The notes under the pieces are model-generated. The model worked only from the letters and a program-made list of their open reading frames with translations. It did not search any database and was not told the origin of the DNA. Source: DATFDN01 sp963756495 (GTDB taxonomy: Bacteria; Pseudomonadota; Alphaproteobacteria; Acetobacterales; Acetobacteraceae). From it: a stretch of DNA of 64,000 bases. Positions 28,632 through 37,517 of this stretch are shown piece by piece (position 1 is the first letter of the stretch; each line of letters starts with the position of its first letter). A program made the translations under genes and the position numbers. The stretch lies in the NCBI GenBank assembly GCA_963756495.1, contig CAVWNS010000003.1, positions 248,001-312,000 on the forward strand, in the 5' to 3' direction.

Positions 28632-30740
28632 ATGATCGACATTCGCCTCTTGGGATCGTTCGAGGCCCGACAGAGCGACGGCGCACCGATACGCCCGCCG
28701 GGCCGCCGCTCCCTCGCGCTCCTCGCCTGCCTGGCGGTCGAGCCACGCCCCTGGCCGCGCACCGAGCTGGCCGCGCTGCTCTGGCCGGATCGCGAGCCCG
28801 AGCAGGCGCGCGGGAGCTTGCGTCAGGAGCTGCTCCGGCTACGGAACGCGTTCGGGCCGGTGCTCCGGACGCCGGCGAAATGACCCGGGGATGCTGCCGC
28901 AACTCGATCGCGAGCGCATCGACGTGGACGTGTTCCGCTTCCTGGCGGCGGCGGCCGACCCCGCGCGGTCGCTCGAGGCGGTGGCGCTCTACCGCGGTGA
29001 GCTTCTCCAAAACTTTCAGTGGCCCGAGCATCGCCCGATCACCGACTGGCTGGCGCGCTGGCGCGAGCACATACGTCTAATGGTGTTGGGTTGCCTGCGC
29101 CGGCTGCTCACGCCCGCCGAGGCGTCCGAGCCGATCGCGCGCCGCCTGGCCGAGCTCGTCCCCGAGTGCGAGGAAGCCCAGGCCTGGCTGATCCGCCGCC
29201 ATGCCGAGGCGGGCGACGTCTCGCGCGCCGTCGAGCGTTATCACGCATATGCCCAAGCGGCGCGCGCTGCTGGGCGCGAGCCGTCCGCCGACATGGAGGC
29301 GCTGCTCGCGCGACTGCTCGCCGCGCGATGGCCGTCCCGGCCGGCCGCTCGGCGCGTCCGAGACGGTGCGAGTGGATCGGCCGGATGCGGAGCCGTGGGG
29401 ACCGGCTGACGATTCCCACCGCGCGGCCGCTTGAGGTCGTCAGCGAACGCCCCTCGATCGTCGTTCTGCCGTTCGTCGATCTGTCGCCCGAGGCCGCTGG
29501 ATCGGTGCTCACTGATGGGTTGACCGAGGAGGCGACGAACGCGCTCGCGCGGATGCCAGGGTTCTTCGTCACCGCCCGGCACTCCGCGATGGCGTACAAG
29601 GGTGTCGCGGCCGACGTGCGCGCGATCGCAGCCGAGCTTGGCGTTCGCTACGTCATGGAAGGCAGCCTGGAACATTGGAACGGGCGGGTGCGGGTCAACG
29701 CCCGCCTGATCGACGGCGGCACCGGGCTACATCTCTGGGCCGACCGCCACGAGTTGGCGGCGCGCGAGGTCCTGGCGGTGCGCGACGAGATGGTGCAGGC
29801 GATCGCGGGCCGGTTGCAGCCTTCCCTGGCGGCGAGCGAGATCGACTTGGCCCTGCGGCGTCCGACCGAGCAACTCGATGCCTGGGGCTGGATGCAGCGC
29901 GCGTTGGGCGCGCTCCTGCACTTCGATCAGCGGCGCGACGCGCTGACGAGGGCGCTCGATCCGCTCAAGCGCGCCTTGGAGCTTGATCCGGACTACGCCA
30001 TGGCGCATGCGCTGCTCAGCGCGGTGTACACATGGCGCACGTTGAGCTATGCGTTTCCCGATCCCGACGGCGAGCGCAAGTTGGCGCGTCGCCACGCGGA
30101 GATGGCCCTGCGGCTTGAGCCCGACAACCCGTTCGTGCTCGTCCATTGCGCCGAGACCGCCATCTACAGCGCCGCGCGGATCGACGACGCGCGCGCGATG
30201 CTGGAAACGGCGGTCAATCGCAACCCCAATGACGCCCACGGCCTCGCCATGCTCGGCAACACCCGCCGTTTCGCCGGCGACGACGCCCGCACCAGTCTCG
30301 CGCTGATCGAGCAGGCGATGCGGGTCAGCCCGCGCGATCCGCGCAGCTACACATGGCTGCACTATGGGAGCTGGTGCCATTGGAAGCTCGGCGAGCTGGC
30401 GGAGATGGAGGCCATGTCGCGGCGTTCCGTCGATCTCTATCCGGCATACCCGCATAGCTGGATCGCGCTGACTTGCGCCCTGGGGTTGCAGGACAAGGCG
30501 GCAGAGGCCCGCGAGGCCGCGCAGAACCTGCGCCGACTGCACCCGAAGTTCGGCGCCGCCAACTTCTACAACATGGCCGAGCGATTCTACGGCCACCGCT
30601 TTCCCGGCGCGGTGTCGGCCGAGTACCGCCAGCTTCGCGGCGTGCTGGCCCACGCGGGCGCGGACGCTCCTGTCGACCTGCCGGCTGGACGGTCGCGCCG
30701 GCGCGGGTCCACACTTGTCGCCCGACGAATGGAGGAAACG
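28632..30740 (+). pseudogene. BTAD/SARP-like regulator with TPR tail, frame-disrupted
   Basis: The first frame encodes a winged-helix start (IDIRLLGSFEARQSDG … RRSLALLACLAV). The second (from ~28891) encodes a bacterial transcriptional activation domain (IDVDVFRFLAAAADPARSLE … AQAWLIRRHAEAG). From ~29410 a third segment has a FlgO/TolB-N-like domain (IVVLPFVDLSPE … LGVRYVMEGSLE) and TPR-like repeats (ALELDPDYAMAHALLSAVY). The segments join by changes near 28880, 29350 and 29400, each equivalent to one extra base. The restored length would be near 690 aa. The layout is known from SARP-type one-component regulators. It probably controls the acyl-CoA genes behind it. Confidence 0.75.
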
Positions 30741-30743
30741 CCC

Positions 30744-31155
30744 ATGCCCGAACCCGGACGCGCGCGGCCCAGGCCGACGCCGGAGACCAAGCATTTCTGG
30801 GACGGCACGCGGGCGGGCGAGTTGCGCCTGCAACGGTGCGAACGCATGCAGCAAGGTGTATTTCCCGCCGCGCCCGTTCTGCCCTGCCTGCGCTTCGCGC
30901 GAGGTGAGCGTGTTTCCCGCCTCCGGTCGCGGCGTGCTGTGGAGCTACGTCATCCATCACCGCAACGTGCCCGGCTTCACGCCGCCTTACGCGATCGCCG
31001 TCGTGCAGCTCGACGAAGGGCCGCGCCTGATGACCAACATCGTCGAATGCCCGCAGACGCCGGAGGCGTTGCGAGCTCGACATGAAGCTCGAGGTCGCGT
31101 TCCAGAAGATGGACGACGAGATCACGCTTCCCCTGTTCCGTCCGGCGAAAGGTGA
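30744..31155 (+). pseudogene. DUF35 OB-fold/zinc-ribbon acyl-CoA-associated protein, frame-disrupted
   Basis: The N-terminus (PTPETKHFWDGTRAGELRLQ) is followed, after one extra base near 30840, by CSKVYFPPRPFCPACAS. That completes the CxxC…CxxC rubredoxin-like zinc ribbon of DUF35 proteins. The OB-fold (RGVLWSYVIHHRNVPGFTPP) follows. A second extra base near 31075 leads to LEVAFQKMDDEITLPLFRP, the family C-terminus. The expected stop (31153–31155) is again out of frame. A GGAGG lies 9 nt before the ATG at 30744. DUF35 proteins pair with thiolase-like partners, here the next gene. Confidence 0.8.
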
Positions 31156-31159
31156 TCCG

Positions 31160-32306
31160 ATGCTGAAGCCAGGAGAGATCGCCGTCGTCGGCGCGTCCGA
31201 GACCACGAAGCTCGGCACCATCCCCGATCTGTCGCAGATCCAGTTGCACGCCGACGCGGCGCTGAACGCGATGGCGGATGCCGGGCTGACGCCCAAGGAC
31301 ATCGACGGCGTGGCCTGCGCGGTGGAAACGCCGGTGCAGATCGCGCACTATCTGGGCATCACGCCGAACTGGGTGGACGGCACCTCGGTCGGCGGCTGCT
31401 CGTTCATGATCCATGTCCGCCATGCGGCGGCGGCGATCGCGTCGGGCCTGTGCAAGACGGTGCTCATCACGCACGGCGAGAGCGGCAAGTCGCGCGTCGG
31501 CAACCCGCCCCGCTCGGTGCCGCCCGACAGCCTAGCCGGGCAGTTCGAGCAGCCGTACGGGCCGATGGGGCCGCCGTCGCTGTTCCCGATCCCGGTGCTG
31601 CGCTTCATGAAAACCTACGGCGTCACGCACGAGCAGATCGCGATGGTCTCGGTCGTGCAGCGCGAATGGGCGGGCAAGAACCCGCGCGCGACGTTCCGCG
31701 ACCCGATCACGGTCGAGGACGTGCTCGGCTCGCGCATGATCGCCTATCCGTTCCGGCTGCTGCAATGCTGCCTGGTCTCGGACGGCGGCGGCGCGCTGAT
31801 CCTGACCTCGGCCGAGCGGGCGCGCGACTCGAAGCAGCAAGCCGGTGTACATCCTCGGCACCGGCGAGAGCGTCGAGACGCCGATGGTGAGCCAGATGGA
31901 GGACTTCACCTCCTCGCGCGCGTTCCGCGTCGCCGGCCCGACCGCGATGAGGGCGGCCGGGATCGCGCACAAGGACGTCGATCATCTGATGATCTACGAC
32001 GCCTTCGCGCATCTGCCGCTGTACGGGCTGGAGGATCTGGGCTTCGTCGGCCGCGGCGAGGCGGGCGCGTTCATCGCCGGGCGCAACACCGCGCCGGGCA
32101 GCAAGCTGCCGCTGAACACGAACGGCGGCGGGCTGTCTTACGCGCATTCCGGCATGTACGGGATGTTCGCGCTGCAGGAGAGCGTGCGCCAGATGCGCGG
32201 CATCGCGCCGGCGCAGATCGAGGGCGCGAAGATCTCGGTCTGCCACGGCGTCGGCGGGATGTTCGCCGCGTCGGGGACGATCGTGTTCGGCAATCAGAAG
32301 CCTTGA
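31160..32306 (+). pseudogene. Thiolase-family (SCP2-like) protein, one frame change
   Basis: The restored length is about 381 aa. The start MLKPGEIAVVGASETTKLG, the DIDGVACAVE segment and YLGITPNWVDGTSVGGCSF fit the non-condensing thiolase/sterol-carrier-X group. The second frame from ~31845 has YILGTGESVETPMVSQMED, HLMIYDAFAHLPLYGLED and NTNGGGLSYAHSGMYG, where the conserved His and Gly of the thiolase C-domain lie. One extra base near 31835–31845 separates them. Its stop overlaps the next ATG (TGATG). Confidence 0.82.
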
Positions 32307-33516
32307 TGACCGACGGCGTTTTCGCCGGGCTGCGGGTGATCGACTGCGCGAGCTTCATCGCCGCGCCGCAGGCGGCGACCGTGCTCGGCGATTTCGGCGC
32401 CGATGTCGTGAAGATCGAGCCGCCGGGAGCGGGCGATCCGTATCGCAATCTGGGCGCGCTGCCCGGCCTGCCCGACAGCGAATACGACTATGCCTGGCTG
32501 CTGACCGGGCGGAACAAGCGCAGCCTCGCGCTCGATCTCAAGACCGAGGACGGGCGCGCCGTGCTGCACCGGCTGGTGCGCGACGCCGACGTGTTCATCA
32601 CGAACTACCCGCGCCCGCGTGCGCCACCGGCTCGGCATCGCGCGCCGAGGACCTGACCCCGCTCAATGCGCGGCTGATCTATGCCGCGTTCAGCGCGTAC
32701 GGGGAGACCGGGCGAGGAGGCGGAGAAGTCAGGCTTCGATTCGACTGCGTGGTGGGCACGCTCGGGGCTGATGGACATGGTGCGCGCCGACCACGAGGCG
32801 GCGCCCGCCCGCTCGGCGCCCGGCATGGGCGATCATCCGAGCGCCATGGCGCTGTTCGGCGCGATCGCGACGGCGCTCTATCGGCGCGAGCGCAGCGGAG
32901 CGGGCGGCGTCGTGCATACGTCGCTGCTGGCCAACGGACTGTGGGCGAACGGCTTCTTCGCGCAGGCGGCGCTGTGCGGCGCGACGTTCCATCCGCGGCC
33001 ACCGCGCGATCAGGTCGGGAACGCGGTCACCAACACCTATCGCACGCGCGACGACCGTTGGTTCATCCTGTCGATGCTGAACGAGGAACGCCAGTTTCGC
33101 CCGTTCTGCGCCGCGCTCGGCCGGCCGGCGCTGGCCGACGATCCGCGCTTTGCCAGCATTCCCGCGCGGCGGGCGAACGCGCGCGGCGTTGATCGGGGTG
33201 CTGGACGCCGCCTTCGCCGAACGCGACCTCGCGGACTGGCTGGCGATCATGCAAGCAGGCGGGCGTCACCTTCGGGCTCGTCTCGACGCTCGGCGACATC
33301 GCGCATGACCGGCAGGCGCACGCGGTCGAGGCGCTGCGCCCGTTCGCCGGGCATGATCTGCTGACGGTCATGAGCCCGTTCCACATCGAGGGCGAGCGCA
33401 AGACCACGCCGCGCATGGCGCCCAATGTCGGCGCGCACAGCGCCGAGGTGCTGGCCGAGGCCGGCTACGACGCGGCGGAGATCGAGCGGCTGCGGGGGCT
33501 GGGGGTGGTGGGCTGA
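32306..33516 (+). pseudogene. CaiB/BaiF-type CoA transferase, five frame changes
   Basis: LRVIDCASFIAAPQAATVLG and ADVVKIEPPGAGDPYRNLG give the N-terminus of class III CoA transferases; the catalytic Asp is expected in the later GFDST…GDHPSAM region. NKRSLALDLKTEDG and FDSTAWWARSGLMDMVR follow. The frame changes near 32620, 32636, 32708, 33185 and 33255, each equivalent to a single inserted base. Removing five bases gives 401 aa, the normal size. Five same-direction indels in 1.2 kb are far more than neighbouring regions show. With the DUF35 and thiolase genes it outlines an acyl-CoA activation/degradation operon. Confidence 0.85.
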
Positions 33517-33529
33517 CCCCTCACCCCGA

Positions 33530-33548
33530 CCCTCTCCCGAAGAGAGGG
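33530..33548 (+). terminator. Hairpin after the CaiB gene
   Basis: CCCTCTC and GAGAGGG form a 7-bp stem around CCGAA, 14 nt after the CoA-transferase stop. The surrounding CCTCACCCCGACCCTCTCCC resembles a dispersed intergenic repeat common in proteobacterial genomes. It may terminate the operon. Confidence 0.5.
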
Positions 33549-33597
33549 GGGACGTTGTTGGCTTCGCCGTGCGCCCATCGCCCCCTCTGCCGCTAAT

Positions 33598-34140
33598 CGG
33601 GCGACCAAGGCCGCTCGTCGCCAGCACAGCAAAACCCGCTCGCACAAGATACTGCAACCGCTGACGCTGGCCTCGACCGGCTATCTTATGTTGCTGACGT
33701 CGATCCCGCCAGAGCGCGCCACGGCGACGGAGGTTTTCTCGATCTACAGGATACGATGGCAAATCGAGCTCGCGTTTAAGCGTCTGAAAAGCGGCCTGGG
33801 AATGGATCGTCTGCGGGCCCGCGACCCAGCTGTGGCACGAAGTTGGTTGCTGGCACACTTGATCGTGGCTCTGATGATCGAGGACGCCGCAGGCGAGATC
33901 CTCGGCTATTCCCCCTGTGGGCCTTACGTCTCGGGCCGTGTCACTGTGGCGGCTGCACGTCGCTTTGAGAGAAGCGCTACTCGGCGCAATCCTATGCCCG
34001 ATCGCGATTTCCAGATTACAACACGCAGGCGCTTTGCTGATTCGCCATATCTGCGATCCTCCGCGGGTCCGACTCTGCCAATCTGCTTTGGCGCGGGCGC
34101 AGACGGCATTTCGAGCATGAGGGGTGGAGCTGCCTACTGA
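33598..34140 (+). pseudogene. IS4-like transposase, 3' fragment
   Basis: From 33601 the frame reads as the C-terminal third of an IS4-family DDE transposase: GYLMLLTSIPPERATATEV, then YRIRWQIELAFKRLKSGLG. The latter holds the family's Y-(2)-R-(3)-E-(6)-K signature with its catalytic Glu. After about 33935 the natural C-terminus (LWRLHVALREALLGAIL) is in another frame. No 5' part or terminal repeat is present, so this is a relic. Confidence 0.8.
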
Positions 34141-34142
34141 GG

Positions 34143-34404
34143 CTACAGTGCTTGCATTACTGCCGGCGGTTTCCATGTGCCATTTCCGGCGGGCAGGATC
34201 GACGGAGGCGTTTCTTTGGGCACGCAAAGCCGCATGAGCATGTAGATAGGACCATCGGGCGAAGGCAGCCAATTGGCCTCACGCTCGGGGCCCGGCGAGT
34301 CCTTCTGGATGTAAAGGGTCAGCGAGCCATCCGGATTCTTTTTCATGTCCGGCAGCATCGCCGAGTTGAGAAGGTATCGATTAATCGGGTTTTGGATCAG
34401 ATGC
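34143..34404 (-). pseudogene. DUF1254/DUF1214-type protein, C-terminal fragment
   Basis: About 87 codons encode INRYLLNSAMLPDMKKNPDG, SLTLYIQKDSPGPEREANWL and a C-terminal GTWKPPAVMQAL. These are the conserved end of DUF1214 domains. The fragment is cut at 34405 exactly where the terminal repeat of the neighbouring IS begins. Relatives are often exported proteins of unknown function. Confidence 0.82.
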
Positions 34405-34423
34405 TTAGCTCGACTTTGGCCTT

Positions 34424-35788
34424 TTACGCGGCGTAGCAAGCGGCGCCGATCAGGGCATTGATTGTCGCGTTGGGAATTTGGACGAGATCGGCCGTGGTCG
34501 GGGATGTGCAGAAATCATGATGTGTCCAGAGTTCGCGGCGGACAACGGCAAGCGCGTCGCTGAAGGTTGGTAGAGGTTTTGGATACCAACTCGCGGCACG
34601 CGGTGTTGACGTGGTTCTGGCTTGCAGATCCTGAGCCCAGAGAGCGATCAGGGAGAATAGCCCCACCAGTGCTGGCATCGTTCTGGCGATCGCGGGGTCT
34701 GACCATTGGCGCTGAGTTTCGACGCCGAGGTGGCGACGCACTTCAGCGAAGGTCACTTCGATTGACCAGCGGTGAACGAACCAGCGGAGGATGTCGACCG
34801 GGTCTGCATCGAGATCGGTGCACAGGAATGCCTGTGGCCGGAGTTCGCCAGCGACGTCGCGGACCAGCACGTAGCGGATCGGCACGAGCCGGCCAGGATG
34901 GTGCCACAGGGCTGTGCCGGAGACGATCTCGACCAGGCGTTCGCCGCGGCCATACCAGCCAGTCACCTGCAGGCGGCGCCAGCGCGTCTTGGGATTGACC
35001 AGACGGTCGGCCAGGTTGGGCTGCCTTTTCCCGATGACGCGCGGTCGCCCGACGGTGCCGGGCTGGCGGCGAAGTGGCGGATCGAACAGGCGCGCATCCA
35101 GCCGCAGGCGGGTGATCATGCAGATGCGCCGCCGCACAACGTTCAGCAGGTCAATGGCGGCGTAGCTGCTATCGGCCACTCCGATGATCCGGCGGCCGGG
35201 CAGCCATCGCGAAGCCTGCAGCAGAGCCTGCCGGCCCCAGTCGGTCAGCTTCTTGTGCCGCCTCTGCCGCTCGCTGGCATGGCGTTCGGAAGGGGCGAGC
35301 ACGGTCAGGAACGGCAGGGCCCAAACTCGGCCAGCCCAAGAGACGTCGGGCAGCAGCATGACCGAGAGCCAGCGTAGGCCACTGGCTTTGACGAAGTGGC
35401 CCTGTGAGGAGCGGACCGGATCGCGATAGATGCCCCGCGTTTTGATCTTCGGCCCCCACCGGCGCTCCAACGTCTCGTCGAGACCGATGATGACGGGACC
35501 TTCCGGCACGAAGGTGCTGACCAGCAGGCGTAACAAGCAGCGCGCGACCCGGCGGCTCGACCAGCGGTTGCGGTTGAGAACCCGATGGTAGTTCGTGAAG
35601 CACGGATCCTGTTCCAGGCCGGTGACGCGCAAGGCCGCAGCCACGGTGCGTCGTCCAGGGCTGAGGACGGCGCCGGTGATCAGCACCAGTACGTGCTGCC
35701 AGGTTGGGGCCGTGAAGGCTCGGCTGAACGGCTCCATCCAGGAAGCCAGTTTCGTTGGCGCTGTATCCCTCGACAATCCGCTCGGCAT
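34424..35788 (-). CDS. DDE transposase (PF13546-like)
   Basis: The 454-aa protein is intact. It has PTWQHVLVLITGAVLSPGRR near the N-terminus and a first catalytic Asp in VIIGLDETLERRWG. A second Asp in GVADSSYAA precedes a late Glu in VTFAEVRRHLGVETQRQW. This layout fits the DDE_5 group often filed under IS701. It fills the IS between the inverted repeats. Confidence 0.82.
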   Translation of the reverse strand: MPSGLSRDTAPTKLASWMEPFSRAFTAPTWQHVLVLITGAVLSPGRRTVAAALRVTGLEQDPCFTNYHRVLNRNRWSSRRVARCLLRLLVSTFVPEGPVIIGLDETLERRWGPKIKTRGIYRDPVRSSQGHFVKASGLRWLSVMLLPDVSWAGRVWALPFLTVLAPSERHASERQRRHKKLTDWGRQALLQASRWLPGRRIIGVADSSYAAIDLLNVVRRRICMITRLRLDARLFDPPLRRQPGTVGRPRVIGKRQPNLADRLVNPKTRWRRLQVTGWYGRGERLVEIVSGTALWHHPGRLVPIRYVLVRDVAGELRPQAFLCTDLDADPVDILRWFVHRWSIEVTFAEVRRHLGVETQRQWSDPAIARTMPALVGLFSLIALWAQDLQARTTSTPRAASWYPKPLPTFSDALAVVRRELWTHHDFCTSPTTADLVQIPNATINALIGAACYAA

Positions 35789-35871
35789 CTGTCCCCCAAA
35801 TCAGCGCTCGGGAAAGACTCGCCGGTATCAGGTCAGCCGCGAACCCCAGGCTCGATCACAAGCAATTCAAC

Positions 35872-35907
35872 ACCGGCGAAAGATCTGAAACCGGCGAAAG
35901 ATCTGAA
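35872..35907. repeat. Two tandem copies of an 18-bp unit
   Basis: ACCGGCGAAAGATCTGAA occurs twice in a row just inside the right terminal repeat of the IS. It may be a subterminal transposase-binding site or a simple duplication. Confidence 0.75.
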
Positions 35908-35969
35908 AATGGCCAAAGTCGAGCTGAGGGCGGGTCCTCGCGGGCGGCGTCCTCCATCAAGGCTTGGTA

Positions 35970-37128
35970 TACCAACGGACAGAAGTGCTGGGGGCTTGCG
36001 GATTGGCAGCCGGCATGAGTGGCTGTTGCAGTTCACCAATTCGAGGCGGCGATGGCGATTGCGATCACCCGGACGGACTACACGGCCAAGGGACTTCGTC
36101 GAGCGGCGGCACGCTGTTCGGACGGCGACGTGGCGCGGCGGATGCTGGCCGTGGCCCTGGTTCTCGACGGCAGGTCGCGCGGTGAAGCGGCCAGATTGTG
36201 CGGCATGGAGCGGCAAACCCTGCGCGATTGGGTGCACCGCTACGAGGCGGAGGGCTTGGCCGGTTTGTTTGACCGCCCGCGCTCCGGCCGGCCGGCCGGT
36301 TTGACGGTGGAGCAGGAATCGGCGCTGGCCTGCATTGTCGAAGCCGGTCCCGAGTTGGCGAAGCACGGGGTTGTGCGCTGGCGCCGGGTGGATCTGCAGA
36401 AGGTAATCGCCGAGAAGTTCGCGGTCAGTCTGCACGAGCGCAGCGTGGGGCGGTTGCTGCGCAAGCTCAGGTTCCGCCGCCTGTCGCCACGGCCCCGTCA
36501 CCCGGAAGCCGATCAGGCAGCGCAAGAGACTTTCAAGACAGAGTTTGCCGCCCGGGTCGTCGAGGCCCTGCCCGCCGCGGCACAGGGCCAGCCGATCGAC
36601 GTGTGGTTTCAGGACGAAGCCAGAGTGGGGCAGCAGGGGACGCTGACCTATGTGTGGGCCAAACGTGGCAGCCGCCCGCCTGCGGTGCGGGATCGCCGGT
36701 TCACCTGGGCGTATTTGTTCGGTGCCGTCTGCCCGGCCCGCGGCACCGGTGCCGCCGTGATCATGCCCGATGTCAATGTCGAGGCGATGAACGAGCGTCT
36801 GGCCGAGATCAGTCAGTGCGTCTCGGTGGGGGCGATCGCCCTCGTCGTGCTCGACGGTGCCGGCTGGCACAACTCGCCACGCCTGATGCTTCCGGACAAC
36901 GTTGTGCTGTTGCCGTTGCCGCCCTACGCGCCCGAGCTCAATCCGGTCGAGAACATCTGGCAATACCTGCGTCAGAACCACCTCAGCCACCGCGTCTGGC
37001 AGACCTATCAGCAGATCATCGATGCCTGCCGCGATGCCTGGAACAGCCTCATCGCCGACCCCGCTCAAATCATGTCCATTGCAACGAGGGACTGGGCAAA
37101 AGTGTCATGAGTTTCGTCCGTTGGTAGG
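35970..37128 (+). mobile_element. Complete IS630-family element with TA duplication
   Basis: The ends carry inverted TACCAACGGAC (35970–35980) and GTCCGTTGGTA (37116–37126). TA dinucleotides at 35968–35969 and 37129–37130 are the duplicated target. Excising the element plus one TA restores an uninterrupted reading frame on the minus strand, which confirms the boundaries. Confidence 0.88.
36052..37110 (+). CDS. IS630-family transposase, intact
   Basis: The 352-aa product combines an N-terminal helix-turn-helix (RGEAARLCGMERQTLRDWVH) and a DDE domain. Catalytic residues lie in VWFQDEARVGQQG, VLDGAGWHN and PPYAPELNPVENIWQYLR. Unlike the element at the left edge of the window, it needs no frameshift. 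The ATG at 36052 matches family starts; upstream in-frame codons add unmatched sequence. Confidence 0.92.
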   Translation: MAIAITRTDYTAKGLRRAAARCSDGDVARRMLAVALVLDGRSRGEAARLCGMERQTLRDWVHRYEAEGLAGLFDRPRSGRPAGLTVEQESALACIVEAGPELAKHGVVRWRRVDLQKVIAEKFAVSLHERSVGRLLRKLRFRRLSPRPRHPEADQAAQETFKTEFAARVVEALPAAAQGQPIDVWFQDEARVGQQGTLTYVWAKRGSRPPAVRDRRFTWAYLFGAVCPARGTGAAVIMPDVNVEAMNERLAEISQCVSVGAIALVVLDGAGWHNSPRLMLPDNVVLLPLPPYAPELNPVENIWQYLRQNHLSHRVWQTYQQIIDACRDAWNSLIADPAQIMSIATRDWAKVS

Positions 37129-37187
37129 TAGAGGTCGAGCGCGCGAGCGGCGTTGTCCGGGCTGCCGACGTCGAGCAGGCACGAGAA

Positions 37188-37430
37188 GTGGGTGTAGAAA
37201 TCAGCCATTGCGGGGCTCCTGAAACGACTGTCCCCGCGCTCGATTTCGCCGCATGGGACGAGAAAGAACGCGAGAACACAAGCCGTACTGACGAATTGCT
37301 GCCGACGAACAAGACCGCCCTGTTCGACGCGCTTGCTACAGCGAACATCACCGCCGTCGTCGTGACGTTCGATGGTTATGGCGACAGCGGTCAGATCGAG
37401 AATATCGAGGCCAAGGAGGTCTCCACGTGA
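37188..37430 (+). pseudogene. DUF6878-like protein, N-terminal fragment
   Basis: The frame encodes LDFAAWDEKERENTSRTDEL, LPTNKTALFDALATA and VVVTFDGYGDSGQIENIEA. This is the conserved N-terminal half of DUF6878 proteins found on alphaproteobacterial plasmids and integrative elements. It stops at 37428–37430, before the usual C-terminal half. The true start is unclear; the GTG at 37188 overlaps the divergent MADFYTH gene. Confidence 0.65.
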
Positions 37431-37517
37431 GAAAGCCCGGCGCGATGGCCGGGCTATTGGATGGAATCGAGTCGGGAAATGGATGCAGGGCGGCCGACGC
37501 CGCCCCGCTGATGCGTG

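Larger units (their letters stand above)
34405..35928 (-). mobile_element. DDE-transposase insertion sequence (IS701/DDE_5-like)
   Basis: Imperfect 18-bp terminal inverted repeats flank the transposase: the left end (34405–34422) ends AGCTCGACTTTGGCC and the right end (35911–35928) begins GGCCAAAGTCGAGCT, with 15 consecutive bp matched. The left flank lies in a DUF1214 gene and the right flank in an unrelated gene, so this is not a simple insertion. An adjacent deletion or recombination has joined different targets. Confidence 0.8.
35929..37208 (-). pseudogene. Hypothetical gene interrupted by IS630 and truncated by a second IS
   Basis: The minus strand from 37208 reads MADFYTHFSCLLDVGSPDNA then ARALDLY and runs into the IS630 at 37128. 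Removing the IS630 and one TA copy continues the frame as QALMEDAAREDPP up to 35929, where the other IS begins. The N-terminus MADFYTHFS is a recurring start in plasmid-borne small proteins, as I recall, but the function is unknown. A GGAG lies upstream of the ATG. Confidence 0.75.
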
